This document shows positions 1 through 9,185 of a stretch of 64,000 bases of DNA, piece by piece. The stretch lies in contig NZ_SJKD01000002.1 of NCBI RefSeq assembly GCF_004331485.1, positions 186,001 to 250,000 of the forward strand. The letters run 5' to 3'. Made by a program: the position numbers and the translations under genes. The DNA is from Kribbella capetownensis. GTDB taxonomy: Bacteria; Actinomycetota; Actinomycetes; Propionibacteriales; Kribbellaceae. The notes beneath the pieces were generated by a model. It saw only the letters and a program-made list of their open reading frames with translations, did not search any database and was not told the origin of the DNA. Each line of letters begins with the position of its first letter. Within the stretch, counting starts at the first letter, position 1.

Positions 1-2
1 AC

Positions 3-1520
3 GAAACGCTCGGAGTGTCCGCTGCCCTCGACCTGTCGTACGCCGCGCTGGACGAGCCGACCCGACGCGCCTACAGGCTGGTCGGCCTGATCCCTGGCCC
101 GGATGTCGACCTCGGAGCGGCGGCAGCGCTGTTCGGCACCGATGACGCCGCCGCCCGCTCGGCGCTGGAGACCCTGCAGGACCTGCACTTACTCGACGAG
201 GGTCCGGCCGGGCGCTACAGCCTGCACGACCTCACCCGCGCGCACGCGGCCCGGCACGCCCAGGCCACCGAGACTGCGCAGGACCGGTTGGCTGCGCTGA
301 TCAGACTCCTCGACCACTACTGCGCATGGGCGAGTGCGGCCATGGACCTGGCCCATCCGTACACCCGCAGTCGGCGACCGGATCCGCCGTACGTGGTGGA
401 CCCGCCGGACTGGACCGCCGATCAGGCGAACGGATGGCTCGACACCGAGCTGCCCAACGTGGTGGCCGGCGCCCGGGCCGCCCGCGAACTCGAGCTGCAT
501 CGGTACGTCGGCGACCTGGCCGGCCTGGTGCACCGGCAGCTGATCATGCGCAACCGGCTCGGCGAGGCCGACGTACTGCACCGGCTGGCGCTGGAGTCCG
601 CTGACGATCTGGGTGACCAGGCCGCCGCAGCCAGGGCGCACGGAGACATCGGCCGGATACGTCGGCGCCAGAACAACTACCCCGCCGCCGCCCACCACCT
701 CGCCCAGGCGCTGTCGCTGGCCGCCGCGGAGGGTCTGACTCTGGTGGAGGTGGAGGCGCACATCGGGCTGGCTGCGACAGTGCAGTACGGCGGCAGCCCT
801 GTGGATGCCGACGAGCATCTCACCCGCGCACTGCGGCTGGCGGAGGACGCCGGCGACGACCTGGGGCAAATCGAGGCGCACTCCACGATCGCCCACGCGC
901 GGCTGAGCAAGGGCGCGTACCGGACGGCCGTGAGTCACTTCGACCAGGCCTTGGCACTGGCCAGACGAGTCGGCTACCCGGCGCGGAAGGTCGACGCCCT
1001 GATCGGCCGTGGTCGGGCCGAGGCAGAGCTCGGGCGAACGGCCGCCGCCGTGGAGGGGTTCCGCCGTGCAGTGGCGCTGTCGCGTGAGGAGGGTCTACCC
1101 ATCGGCGAGCTCGCCGGCATGTACAACCTGGGCAACGCCCGCCGCCGCAGCGGCGACCCGTCGTCCGCGCTGGACTCCTACCGCGAAGTGCTCGCGGTAG
1201 CGGTCCGCACCGGGAACCGGAACTGGCAGTACGAGGCACACCAGGGGATGGGACGCGCGTACGTCGACCTGGGTGACGGCCGGTCCGCGCTCGAGCATCA
1301 CCGGCAGGCTCAGCTCCTGGCCGAGCGACGGCGACTGCGTCTCGATCTCGCGCGGGCCGAAGACGGCCTTGGCGCGGCGTTCGCCGTCCTCGGCGACCCG
1401 GCCCGGGCCAAGCAGCACTGGCAGGCGGCGCTCACCCTCCTCGCCGAGCTCGGCGTCGAGCACACCGACGACCCAGAGACCAGCCGCGAGGCAATCACCC
1501 AGAAGCTCGCCGCCAACTGA
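3..1520 (+). CDS. AfsR/SARP-type regulator, C-terminal part (5' truncated by window edge)
   Basis: The open frame runs in from the window edge (residues ETLG precede the first GTG at 15), so the true start lies upstream. The first ~70 residues, with LDLSYAALDEPTRRAYRLVG, match the winged-helix segment that follows an NB-ARC ATPase in AfsR/SARP-like regulators and STAND proteins. The remainder is Ala/Leu/Arg-rich and reads as about seven tetratricopeptide-like helical pairs (for example AAHHLAQALSLAAAEG and AVSHFDQALALARRVG), a protein-protein interaction module. The DNA-binding and NB-ARC parts are not visible, so whether it is a SARP activator or another STAND regulator cannot be decided here. 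No target is evident; the next gene is convergent. Confidence 0.8.
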   Translation, partial: ETLGVSAALDLSYAALDEPTRRAYRLVGLIPGPDVDLGAAAALFGTDDAAARSALETLQDLHLLDEGPAGRYSLHDLTRAHAARHAQATETAQDRLAALIRLLDHYCAWASAAMDLAHPYTRSRRPDPPYVVDPPDWTADQANGWLDTELPNVVAGARAARELELHRYVGDLAGLVHRQLIMRNRLGEADVLHRLALESADDLGDQAAAARAHGDIGRIRRRQNNYPAAAHHLAQALSLAAAEGLTLVEVEAHIGLAATVQYGGSPVDADEHLTRALRLAEDAGDDLGQIEAHSTIAHARLSKGAYRTAVSHFDQALALARRVGYPARKVDALIGRGRAEAELGRTAAAVEGFRRAVALSREEGLPIGELAGMYNLGNARRRSGDPSSALDSYREVLAVAVRTGNRNWQYEAHQGMGRAYVDLGDGRSALEHHRQAQLLAERRRLRLDLARAEDGLGAAFAVLGDPARAKQHWQAALTLLAELGVEHTDDPETSREAITQKLAAN

Positions 1521-1664
1521 CGATCACTTGGCGGCCGGGCGCTCCGGACCAGGCTGGCGATCGAGAGTCTCGTCCCACCCCGCGCCACAGAGTCCTCCTA
1601 GAACGGACGACGGCCAGTGCGCCGCCTACCGCCAAAGAGCGCGCCGCCAGGCCCGTACAGGTTG

Positions 1665-2906
1665 TCAGACGGGCTGGTGTTGGGACTGTTTGTGGGCGAT
1701 TGATCGGGCCACGATGGCGGCGTCTTCGCCGACGCCGAAGAGCACCGCGGACTTGCGTTTGCGCAGGAAGTGGACGCCGCAGAAGTACAGGCCGGGGACC
1801 ACCGTGCTTGCACCGTCGTCGGTGAGCGGGAAGCCCATGGCGTCGAACGCAGGGAACCGCATCCAGCGGGCGTAGTCGGGGCGGAACCCGGAGGTGAGGA
1901 TCACCACGCCGAACCCGTTGAGGTCCAGCTCCATCGGCGGGTCGGCGCGGAAGCGCGGAGGGTCGGGCAGCTCGGGTGCCGTGATCCCCTTGGCGGGGAG
2001 TTGCTCGGTGAGCAGCTTGCGCATATCGCCGTACCGCGCATCTCCGAAGGCGACCGAGTCGGCCAGGTCAGCAGCGAAGTACGCCCGATGGTCCTCGACC
2101 CCGGCCAGGTGGCCCACGAGTTGTACGCCCATCGCCTGCAAGGTGCGGTAGTGCAGGTCATGGCCGCCTCGCTGGCCGGTCACCAGCAGGTTGGCGCCCA
2201 GTCGAGCCGCCGGTGAGGGCAGGGCGCTGAGTGGGGCGTCGAAGAAGGTGGTCTCCTTCAGCCAGCTGACGATGTCGCGGCCGCCGGTACGTCGCGGCAG
2301 CCACGGCGCCCGTCCGCAGGCCAGGAACACGTCGCGGCCCGCTTCGTTCAGCTCCTCGGAGAGCTGGCAGCCGGTCTGACCACTTCCCACGACGAGGACC
2401 TTTCCTGGCGGAAGGGCGGCGGGGTTGCGGTAGTCCTGGGCATCGACCACGGTCACGTCGTTCGGGATCCCAGCCGTGACCTCGGGGTGGTGCGGTCGCT
2501 GGAAGGCGCCCGTACACACGACAACTGACGCGGCCCGTAGCTCGCCGGTCGAGGTGTGGAGGAGGAACTCGCCGTCAGGTCCGGGTTCGAGGCTGTCCAC
2601 GGCGACGCCTTCGCGAACCGGCGCACCGAAGCTCGACGCGTACCGCTCCAGGTAGCGAACGATCTCGTCGCGCGGGACGAAGCCCTCCGGGTCGTCGCCG
2701 GCATACGCAGCGCCCGGCAGGCTCATGGTCCAGTTCGGCGTGACCAGGCAGAAGCTGTCCCACAGGCTCCGCCAGGTTTGGCCGACCCGGGCCCGTTCCA
2801 GCACCACGTGATCGATCCCGAGGGCGGTCAGTTCGTAGCTCACCGCCAGGCCCGCCTGGCCCGCTCCGACCACGACCACTGGGTACCTGCTCGACACTCC
2901 GGTCAT
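1665..2906 (-). CDS. Flavin-containing monooxygenase (FMO/CzcO-like NAD(P)/FAD oxidoreductase)
   Basis: About 413 residues. The N-terminal FAD dinucleotide fold is VVVVGAGQAG (GxGxxG), followed by a second Rossmann motif VLVVGSGQTG for NAD(P)H near residue 170 and an FMO-like stretch between them (RSLWDSFCLVTPNWTM). This is the arrangement of single-component flavoprotein monooxygenases that hydroxylate or Baeyer-Villiger oxidise small molecules; the substrate is unknown. I chose the ATG at 2906 because the fold begins just after it; the frame remains open to 2960 but those residues are not conserved in character. It lies 60 bp downstream of an HxlR regulator on the same strand and is probably co-transcribed with it. 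Confidence 0.86.
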   Translation of the reverse strand: MTGVSSRYPVVVVGAGQAGLAVSYELTALGIDHVVLERARVGQTWRSLWDSFCLVTPNWTMSLPGAAYAGDDPEGFVPRDEIVRYLERYASSFGAPVREGVAVDSLEPGPDGEFLLHTSTGELRAASVVVCTGAFQRPHHPEVTAGIPNDVTVVDAQDYRNPAALPPGKVLVVGSGQTGCQLSEELNEAGRDVFLACGRAPWLPRRTGGRDIVSWLKETTFFDAPLSALPSPAARLGANLLVTGQRGGHDLHYRTLQAMGVQLVGHLAGVEDHRAYFAADLADSVAFGDARYGDMRKLLTEQLPAKGITAPELPDPPRFRADPPMELDLNGFGVVILTSGFRPDYARWMRFPAFDAMGFPLTDDGASTVVPGLYFCGVHFLRKRKSAVLFGVGEDAAIVARSIAHKQSQHQPV

Positions 2907-2966
2907 GCCTCGATGCTGCCGCCGACAGGACCGCACAAGAAGTGCAGTGTCTGAACCCAATTGGCG

Positions 2967-3629
2967 TCAGTCGACGCGGCGCTTCCAGGTGGGAAGTGCC
3001 CGCGCCAGCGCGCGTGGACCACGAACCTCGATCGCCCCGCGGCGCAACGCGTCGCCCCACTCGAGCTCTCCGAGATCCCAGCGAGCGAACGCGACCGGAT
3101 CGCTCACCACGACCACCAGGTCTTCTTCTCCGCCGGGGTGCTTCTCGCAGATCTCAGCGTCGCCTCGCTCGATCAGCAGCCAGCCGCGGCTGCCCGGCCC
3201 CGACAGCGTGGCGTAGTCGAAGCGGACCAGGACACGGTGGTCGGGGAGACGGGTGCGATCGAGGTGACTGTTGACCCAGACCCACAGCACGACGCCTGGA
3301 TGCGCGTGCTCGGGTGTCAGCTCCGCCCACTGCGATCCCCAGTGCTGCAGAGCCAGCATGACCTCCGACAGCTCCCGGCCCGCTTGGGTCGGCTCGTACG
3401 TCGAGCCCTGACCGTCGGGCTTCGGCCGGATCTCGAGTACTCCGGCGCGCCCCAGATCCCGCAACCGCTTCGACAGCAGGCCACGAGACAACCCCGGAGC
3501 GCCGTCGGCGATCTCGTTGAAGGTCCGGCAGCCGATCAGGACGATGTTGCGCAGGATGATGAACGACCAGCGCTCGGCCAGCAGTTCGGACGCCCGCGCG
3601 ATCGGGCAGTACTGCCCGTAGGTCCTCAC
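2967..3629 (-). CDS. HxlR-family winged-helix regulator with C-terminal extension
   Basis: 220 residues. Residues 1-95 are a typical HxlR winged helix: an N-terminal cysteine (GQYCPIARASELLAERW), the recognition region FNEIADGAPGLSRGLLSKRL and a wing ending YEPTQAGREL. HxlR proteins often sense reactive electrophiles or oxidants through this cysteine (family knowledge). The C-terminal ~110 residues form an extra domain reminiscent of the SCP2-like sterol-carrier fold seen in some actinobacterial HxlR proteins; that call is tentative. It is upstream of, and on the same strand as, the FMO-like monooxygenase, which is the obvious candidate target. The 57-bp gap to the next gene contains no strong palindrome. 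Confidence 0.88.
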   Translation of the reverse strand: MRTYGQYCPIARASELLAERWSFIILRNIVLIGCRTFNEIADGAPGLSRGLLSKRLRDLGRAGVLEIRPKPDGQGSTYEPTQAGRELSEVMLALQHWGSQWAELTPEHAHPGVVLWVWVNSHLDRTRLPDHRVLVRFDYATLSGPGSRGWLLIERGDAEICEKHPGGEEDLVVVVSDPVAFARWDLGELEWGDALRRGAIEVRGPRALARALPTWKRRVD

Positions 3630-3686
3630 CCCACCCAGCCTGTCACTCCAGATCGACCTCTACCAGTACAGATACAGAACCTCCGG

Positions 3687-4319
3687 TCAGATCAGGATCG
3701 GGAAGGAGAACAGGAATCCGGCCGAGACGGCGAAGCCGAGACCTGCCATCGCGAGCAACGCCAACTGATACCGGCGTCGCCGCATCCGCGAGGACAGCGC
3801 GGTGAAGAACAGGACGGTCGCGAACGCGACGGTGAGGATCGTGTAGTTGTCGCCGCGTTGGTTGTTGCGCAGCGCCGTCGCGAACCTCTCGTCCGCGCGG
3901 GCGTCCGACTGCTGCGCCTGCGCCAGCTCAGGAATCGAGTACTCGGGCAGCTCGAACGGGGTCGGCGCCGCGTCGGGGTTCTGCAGCGGTTTGGACTGGA
4001 TCCAGATCGGGAAGGTCGTCGCCAGTGGCTCGGGGAAGCGTGCCTGGAGAAAGCTCGTGAGCTCGGTGTCCTTGGCCTGGTAGGCCTGGAGCCACTGGGT
4101 GAACAGCGAAACCTGGATCGTCATCTTCCGGTTGGCGACGCCTTCGAGTCTGGACGCCTCGATCCGGGCCGAAGAGGCCTGAGAGAAGCTGATCGACATG
4201 GCCCCGCCCCACTTGCTGGCCTGAAACCCCGACCAGGCGGTCAGGATGGCCGTCACCGACAGCAGCACAACTGCCACCAGCTCACGCCAGTCGATCGTGT
4301 CCGCATCCGGCTCGGCCAT
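3687..4319 (-). CDS. Uncharacterised membrane protein with three predicted TM segments
   Basis: 210 residues. One hydrophobic helix lies near the N-terminus (LVAVVLLSVTAILTAW, ~residues 13-30) and two near the C-terminus (YTILTVAFATVLFFTAL and LALLAMAGLGFAVSAGFLF), separated by an arginine cluster SSRMRRRRYQ. The ~120-residue middle part is polar and probably extracytoplasmic or coiled. The overall plan resembles small DUF4337-like membrane proteins, but I do not recognise the family with certainty. The ATG at 4319 is preceded by a very strong ribosome site (GAGGAGGGA, about 6 nt upstream), which decides the start over the longer frame to 4424. Function unknown; it is a separate unit between the HxlR pair and the divergent ABC exporter. 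Confidence 0.72.
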   Translation of the reverse strand: MAEPDADTIDWRELVAVVLLSVTAILTAWSGFQASKWGGAMSISFSQASSARIEASRLEGVANRKMTIQVSLFTQWLQAYQAKDTELTSFLQARFPEPLATTFPIWIQSKPLQNPDAAPTPFELPEYSIPELAQAQQSDARADERFATALRNNQRGDNYTILTVAFATVLFFTALSSRMRRRRYQLALLAMAGLGFAVSAGFLFSFPILI

Positions 4320-4547
4320 CCGAACGTCCCTCCTCGAGCTGCTCGTGTCCAGCCCGCTGTCCGTCCGGGATCCAGGGCGAGCGGAACGTCCTCCTCCTCG
4401 CCTCAGCGTCAGGCCGGCCAGCAACCATCGTCATCACGACCCCGGCCGGCCACCACCATCCCGGGCGGATGATTCGGCGCCTGGCCGCCGGATCGGCCAC
4501 TTAGTTGCTCAGGGCCACCGCTTCGCCGGGACCCGCGTGCCGCCGAT

Positions 4548-4567
4548 TTTGTGAATCGAATCACAAA
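4548..4567. promoter_or_regulatory. AT-rich 20-bp palindrome, candidate operator
   Basis: TTTGTGAATCGAATCACAAA has 7-bp arms (TTTGTGA/TCACAAA) that match perfectly and 9 of 10 pairs overall. It sits 40 bp before the ABC exporter start in otherwise GC-rich DNA, so it is a likely repressor site or promoter element. No regulator gene is adjacent. Confidence 0.55.
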
Positions 4568-4607
4568 TTCGTTTCCCCGGTTGATGCATTGCTGCGAGGA
4601 TCTGCGC

Positions 4608-6401
4608 ATGGCCAGCGGCGGTGCACGGCAGCGGAGATGGCGGATGGCTGCTGTTCGCCAGTGGCTGGACCGGATGACCGAGACGTGGACCCCGCCGACG
4701 CACGGTGATCTGACCAGCCCGTGGCGCTTCCTCTTCTGGCTTACTCGATCCCAGTCGCGGCGGGTCGCGACAGGTGCGCTGTTGGGCACGGTCTGGATGG
4801 TCGGCTTGGCGGTGCCACCGTGGGTGCTGTCCCGTGCGGTGGATGAAGGGCTTGTCGCCGGCGACACTGCCGCTCTCGTCAGCTGGGCTCTGGTCCTCCT
4901 CGTCGTCACCGTGCTGAACGCGCTCGTGGGGATCGCTCGACATCGCACGATGACCAAGATCCGGATGGACGCATCGTTTCGCTCGGTCCGGGCAACGGTG
5001 GGGCACACGTCCCGCCTGGGCGCCTCGCTGACGCGTCGCGTGAGCGCCGGAGAGGTGGTGACCGTCGGCATCGCCGACGTGTACACGGTGGCGATGGCGC
5101 TGACCGTCACAGGACCGGGCGTTGGTGCGGTCGTGGCGTACGCCGTAGTCGCCGTCGTACTGTTCACGATTTCGCCGTTGCTGGCCGCGGTGGTGCTCGC
5201 CGGCGTTCCGCTGCTCGCTGTAGCTGTGGGGCCGTTCTTGCAACGCATCGAGCGCACCGGCGGCGACTACCGCGTGCACCAGGGGCGGTTGACGACCCGT
5301 CTGGTCGATGTCCTGGCCGGGCTACGAGTGCTCAACGGCCTCGGCGGTAAAGGGGCTGTCGCCGAGCGGTACGACCATGACTCGCAGGGACTGGTGAATC
5401 GTGGCTACCGAGTCGCCGGGCCTTCGAGTTGGGTCGGCGCACTGTCCACCGGACTGCCGGCGCTGTTCCTGGCCGCGGTGGTGTGGCTCTCGGCTCGCAT
5501 GGCTGCGACCGGCGACATCAGCATCGGAGACGTTGTCGCCGTCTACGGCTACGTTGCCGTGCTGGTCGTGCCGGTGTCGGCTTTCATCGAGGGCGGAGGT
5601 GATATCGCCCGTGCCCGGGTGGCGGGTCAGCGAATCATCGATCTGCTCAACCTGCCGGTGACACGCGACAACCACCGCGACGCGGCCGTCGTCCCCGCTG
5701 ACGGAGGCCCGTTGGCCGATCCACAATCGGGGGTCGTGATTTATCCCGGACGATTCACAGCACTGGTCGCGGGCCGCCCGGCGGAGGCCGTCGCGGTGGT
5801 CGAGCGGCTTGGGCAACTGAGCACCGATCCCGAGGTCGGTGCGACCTGGGCCGACGTACGGATCGACGATGTTGCCCGCGACGAGTTCAGACGCCGGCTG
5901 GTTGTCGCCGACAACCACGCCGAGGTGTTCGCCGGCACAGTCCGCGACGTCGTTGCGGGACGCCTTGAACCCGACGACGAGCGAATCCGTGCGGCGCTGC
6001 ACGCGGCCGTGGCCGAGGACGTCGTACAGGCGTTGCCCGGCGGTCTGGATGCGTCGATCGAGGCCGGCGGGAGTGACCTTTCTGGTGGCCAACGGCAACG
6101 GATCCAACTTGCCCGGGCCATCTATGCCGCGCCCGAGGTCCTGCTCGCCGTCGAACCCACCTCCGCGGTAGACGCCAACACCGAAGCAGCCATGATCGAC
6201 CGGCTCCGCGAAGCCAGGCGCGACTCGACTACGGTGATCACCACGACGTCACCGCTCGTCCTGGACCGTGCCGACGAGGTCATCGTCCTGGTCGACGGTC
6301 AGACGTCGTCAGTCGGGACCCACGCCGACCTCCTGCGCAGCGATCGCGGCTATCGGGACCTGGTATCCCGTGCCCAGGGCGAGCAGGAGAACCATGAGTA
6401 G
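4608..6401 (+). CDS. ABC exporter half-transporter with degenerate ATPase domain
   Basis: About 597 residues: an N-terminal six-helix exporter membrane domain (residues ~50-330) followed by an ABC ATPase domain. The nucleotide site is strongly degenerate. The P-loop position reads VAGRPAEAVA (no GKS/T lysine, ~residue 390), Walker B reads VLLAVEPTSAVD (aspartate lost, glutamate kept, ~511-520), the Q-loop glutamine is absent and the H-loop histidine is threonine (VITTTSPL). The signature LSGGQRQRIQLARA is intact. It therefore should not hydrolyse ATP through its own Walker motifs but can supply the signature to its partner encoded next door, with which it overlaps by 8 bp. The ATG at 4608 has a GAGGA ribosome site; the earlier in-frame GTG at 4551 overlaps the palindrome. 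Likely drug, lipid or peptide export; substrate unknown. Confidence 0.88.
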   Translation: MASGGARQRRWRMAAVRQWLDRMTETWTPPTHGDLTSPWRFLFWLTRSQSRRVATGALLGTVWMVGLAVPPWVLSRAVDEGLVAGDTAALVSWALVLLVVTVLNALVGIARHRTMTKIRMDASFRSVRATVGHTSRLGASLTRRVSAGEVVTVGIADVYTVAMALTVTGPGVGAVVAYAVVAVVLFTISPLLAAVVLAGVPLLAVAVGPFLQRIERTGGDYRVHQGRLTTRLVDVLAGLRVLNGLGGKGAVAERYDHDSQGLVNRGYRVAGPSSWVGALSTGLPALFLAAVVWLSARMAATGDISIGDVVAVYGYVAVLVVPVSAFIEGGGDIARARVAGQRIIDLLNLPVTRDNHRDAAVVPADGGPLADPQSGVVIYPGRFTALVAGRPAEAVAVVERLGQLSTDPEVGATWADVRIDDVARDEFRRRLVVADNHAEVFAGTVRDVVAGRLEPDDERIRAALHAAVAEDVVQALPGGLDASIEAGGSDLSGGQRQRIQLARAIYAAPEVLLAVEPTSAVDANTEAAMIDRLREARRDSTTVITTTSPLVLDRADEVIVLVDGQTSSVGTHADLLRSDRGYRDLVSRAQGEQENHE

Positions 6402-8160
6402 GCAACTGCCGATCGCAGGCACTCCCGAGGTCCGTGCCGCAGCGCTCCGCGACTTGCGCGCAGACAGGGGCGCCGTGGTCGGGATCGTCTGTGTCAACGG
6501 GCTTGCCGCTGCAGCGGGGCTGGTCGGGCCGTGGCTACTCGGCCGAATCATCGACACGATCCAGGCCGGCGGCAGTGATGTGCTCAGCCGGGTGGACCGT
6601 CTCGCGTTCGGCGCATTGGTGTTCACGATCGTGCAGACAACCCTGACCTGGTGGGCGCTGAAGATCGGCTACCGGTTCGGCGAACGCACAGCGGCACGGG
6701 TTCGAGAACGCTTCCTGAAACGCACCCTGGCACTGCCACCACGGGTCGCGGACCATCTGCCCACCGGCGACCTGATCGCCCGCGGCAGCACCGACGCATC
6801 CGTGGTGGCCATGACCTTGCGGTACGCCGTACCCGAGGTTCTCGTTGCCCTCGTCCACGCCCTGTTCCTCGTCGTCGCCGTAGTCATCCTGGATCCCTTG
6901 CTCGGACTGTGCGGGCTCGCCTGCCTGATCGGCGTCGCGGCGGCCGTTCGCTGGTACGTACGACGGGCCAGGCCAGCCTATTTGGCGGTCGCAGCGACCG
7001 GAGCAGAACTGGCAGACGTCGTCGCCAGCACCGCCAAAGGCGCCCGAACGATCGAACTGCTCGGGCTGGAACAACGCCGAGCACAGGCCACAGAGTCAGC
7101 CGTCACTCAAGCCCGATCCGCACGTCTGGGGGCACTGTGGCTGCGAACGGTGCTGTTTCCGTGGGCAGACGTGTCGCTGGCACTGCCAGTGGTCGGAGTC
7201 CTCCTGGTCGGCGGCGCGCTGCAGGCCAATGGTGTGGTCAGCCTCGGCGTAGTCGTGACAGCGACGGTGTACCTGCGCCAGCTCGTCGGCCCACTCGACA
7301 CCCTGATGGTCTGGATCGAACAACTACAAGGCGCCGGAGCCTCCTACGCCCGCGTCGAAGGACTGGCTGATATCCCCTCCGAGGAACCGCAGCCCACCAC
7401 CCACGCCGGCGCCGGCGACCGTATCCAGGTAAGCAACGCTCACTACAGCTACACCGACGATCGGGATGTTCTGCACGGAATCGACCTGTCCGTGCAGCCC
7501 GGAGAACGACTGGCCATCGTCGGCACCTCCGGAGCAGGGAAATCGACGCTCGCACGGCTCCTCGCCGGCCTCGACCGTCCGCACACCGGGTCCGTGACCA
7601 TCGGCGGCACACCCGTTGCCGACCTGCCGCCCGACGAACTGCGCGAACACGTCGTACTCATCACCCAGGACCATCACGTCTTCCACGACACGGTGCGAGA
7701 CAACTTGCGGATCGCACGACCGAACGCGACCGACGAGGAGTTGTACGCCGCCTTGGACGCCGTCGGAGCCGCGTGGTTGAACGACCTACCCGACGGGCTG
7801 GACACCCAGATCGGCGACGACACCAGCCTGGACGGCGCCAGTGCGCAGCAACTCTCGCTCGCACGAGTCGTCCTCGCCGATCCGCACACCCTGATCCTGG
7901 ACGAGGCGACCGCGCAGCTCGACCCCAGAACAGCGCGGCGTACAGAACAATCGCTCGCCGCCGTACTCCGGGGTCGCACCGTGATCGCGATCGCCCATCG
8001 CCTCCAGACAGCCCACGACGCCGACCGGATCGCCGTCATGGAAGCCGGTGAACTCGTCGAGCTCGGCACCCACGACGAACTCGTCAGCGCAGGACGCGTC
8101 TACGGCAAACTCTGGAAGTCCTGGCACGCACAACCCGACGAGAACCAGCTTGGTCCTTAG
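6394..8160 (+). CDS. ABC exporter half-transporter with canonical Walker motifs
   Basis: 588 residues, exporter membrane domain then ATPase domain. Walker A GTSGAGKST (~377-385), Q-loop VLITQDHHVF, Walker B LILDEATAQLD and H-loop IAIAHRL are all present, but the signature is degraded to DGASAQQLSLAR instead of LSGGQ. This is the exact complement of the upstream half-transporter: one good ATP site (this protein's Walker motifs with the partner's LSGGQ) and one dead site. Such asymmetry is typical of heterodimeric exporters like TM287/288 and BmrCD (family knowledge). The ATG at 6394 has an AGGAG ribosome site and overlaps the upstream stop by 8 bp, indicating translational coupling. Its stop overlaps the convergent phosphotransferase gene. 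Confidence 0.93.
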   Translation: MSRQLPIAGTPEVRAAALRDLRADRGAVVGIVCVNGLAAAAGLVGPWLLGRIIDTIQAGGSDVLSRVDRLAFGALVFTIVQTTLTWWALKIGYRFGERTAARVRERFLKRTLALPPRVADHLPTGDLIARGSTDASVVAMTLRYAVPEVLVALVHALFLVVAVVILDPLLGLCGLACLIGVAAAVRWYVRRARPAYLAVAATGAELADVVASTAKGARTIELLGLEQRRAQATESAVTQARSARLGALWLRTVLFPWADVSLALPVVGVLLVGGALQANGVVSLGVVVTATVYLRQLVGPLDTLMVWIEQLQGAGASYARVEGLADIPSEEPQPTTHAGAGDRIQVSNAHYSYTDDRDVLHGIDLSVQPGERLAIVGTSGAGKSTLARLLAGLDRPHTGSVTIGGTPVADLPPDELREHVVLITQDHHVFHDTVRDNLRIARPNATDEELYAALDAVGAAWLNDLPDGLDTQIGDDTSLDGASAQQLSLARVVLADPHTLILDEATAQLDPRTARRTEQSLAAVLRGRTVIAIAHRLQTAHDADRIAVMEAGELVELGTHDELVSAGRVYGKLWKSWHAQPDENQLGP

Positions 8161-9092
8161 GTGGCGGTTCGCGTCCAGTCGGGCCGGTTCAGTTCCTCGG
8201 TGAGGTCCTCGAAGGCGACTCGGTCACTGTCGGTCCCGGTGTGGGGCCGGGCGAACCAGTCCGCGTACTGCGCGAGCTCCGCCAGCCGCCACTCCAGGTC
8301 GAACAGCTCGATCATGTCCCAGTTCGGAGCGAGCAGTTTGGCGTACCCGGAGCCGACCAGAGTGCCCGGGTCACGCTCTCGCGGTGCTCGCGCCAGCGAT
8401 TCCCAGTCGACGAAGACCGTCACCTGGTCGGTGACGAGTTGGTTGGCGGTGTGCGGCTCACCGTGCGTCGGCACCCACGGATGCTCTGCAGCCCGGCGAG
8501 CCAGCTCGTGGTAGCTGTCCGTCCAGCGTCGGATCGCGTCGATCCGCCGAGCCAGAGCGCTCTGGGCACGCTCGCCGTACGGACCGGTCTGCCATGGGCT
8601 GCGGAGTGTGTCGGCCAAGGTGTCGCCGAAGTCCTCTCGGACCCGGGGTTGCCAACTCGGGATGCCCGCGGGTGGGGTGGTGGCGTGCAGGCGTGCGAGC
8701 GCTTCGGCGTTCTGCTGAGCCAGGCGGTCGCTGTCGATGCCGCCTGAACCGACCGGTTCGCCGTCCAGCCATGGCACACAGCTCAGACTGCCGCCGGCCA
8801 GTGGAGCCGTGTACTGACCCTGGCGGTTTCGCATGGATCCCACGACGAACTCGAGCCCGCCTGCGGCTAGCTCGCCCGCCGCGGTGTAAGCAGCCTCGAG
8901 TGACTCCGCCGAATGGCGTCGGCCGAGGCTGTCGAGCGTGACGAACAGGCGCGGTACCCCGGCGTACGAGACCCGCCAGTGATGCACGCCGAAACCGACC
9001 GGCAGATGTTCGACCGCGTCGACGTCGATCGCCCAACCCGATCGGACGGCATCTAGGACCGCCTCAGCTGAGACATCCGGCGGCTCACGCAT
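8157..9092 (-). CDS. Phosphotransferase-fold protein (APH/choline kinase family)
   Basis: 311 residues. The Brenner-type catalytic loop HGEPHTAN and the metal-binding segment VFVDWESLARAPRERD near residues 210-245 identify an aminoglycoside-phosphotransferase-like (APH) kinase fold. The N-terminal lobe is less conserved and lacks an obvious glycine-rich loop. These proteins phosphorylate small hydroxylated molecules; many actinobacterial members have no known substrate, so resistance should not be assumed. The ATG at 9092 was chosen because upstream frame residues are spurious and run into the tRNA-derived repeat at 9141-9185. The gene is convergent with the ABC exporter and overlaps its stop by 4 bp. 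Confidence 0.82.
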   Translation of the reverse strand: MREPPDVSAEAVLDAVRSGWAIDVDAVEHLPVGFGVHHWRVSYAGVPRLFVTLDSLGRRHSAESLEAAYTAAGELAAGGLEFVVGSMRNRQGQYTAPLAGGSLSCVPWLDGEPVGSGGIDSDRLAQQNAEALARLHATTPPAGIPSWQPRVREDFGDTLADTLRSPWQTGPYGERAQSALARRIDAIRRWTDSYHELARRAAEHPWVPTHGEPHTANQLVTDQVTVFVDWESLARAPRERDPGTLVGSGYAKLLAPNWDMIELFDLEWRLAELAQYADWFARPHTGTDSDRVAFEDLTEELNRPDWTRTAT

Positions 9093-9140
9093 GAGAAGAA
9101 CACCTGCCCTTGGAGGACCGGCGGCTGACCTGGTCTGGTT

Positions 9141-9185
9141 GGCGCGCCCGGCAGGATTCGAACCTGCGACGCACAGATTAGAAGG
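9141..9185. repeat. 45-bp copy of the tRNA-Arg 3' end (att-like site, distal end)
   Basis: This segment matches 10860-10904 at 44 of 45 positions (the difference is at 9172). It corresponds to the tRNA-Arg(UCU) gene from its encoded CCA through the T-arm to the first base of the anticodon loop. After 9185 the sequence diverges completely. A truncated 3' tRNA copy at a distance from the intact gene is the hallmark of tyrosine-integrase attachment sites. Confidence 0.85.

Noticed and set aside
2961..4472. 503-codon plus-strand frame across the HxlR and membrane-protein genes
   Set aside because: No recognisable domain, Arg/Gln/Pro-rich composition typical of antisense shadows; the minus-strand frames have clear family motifs.
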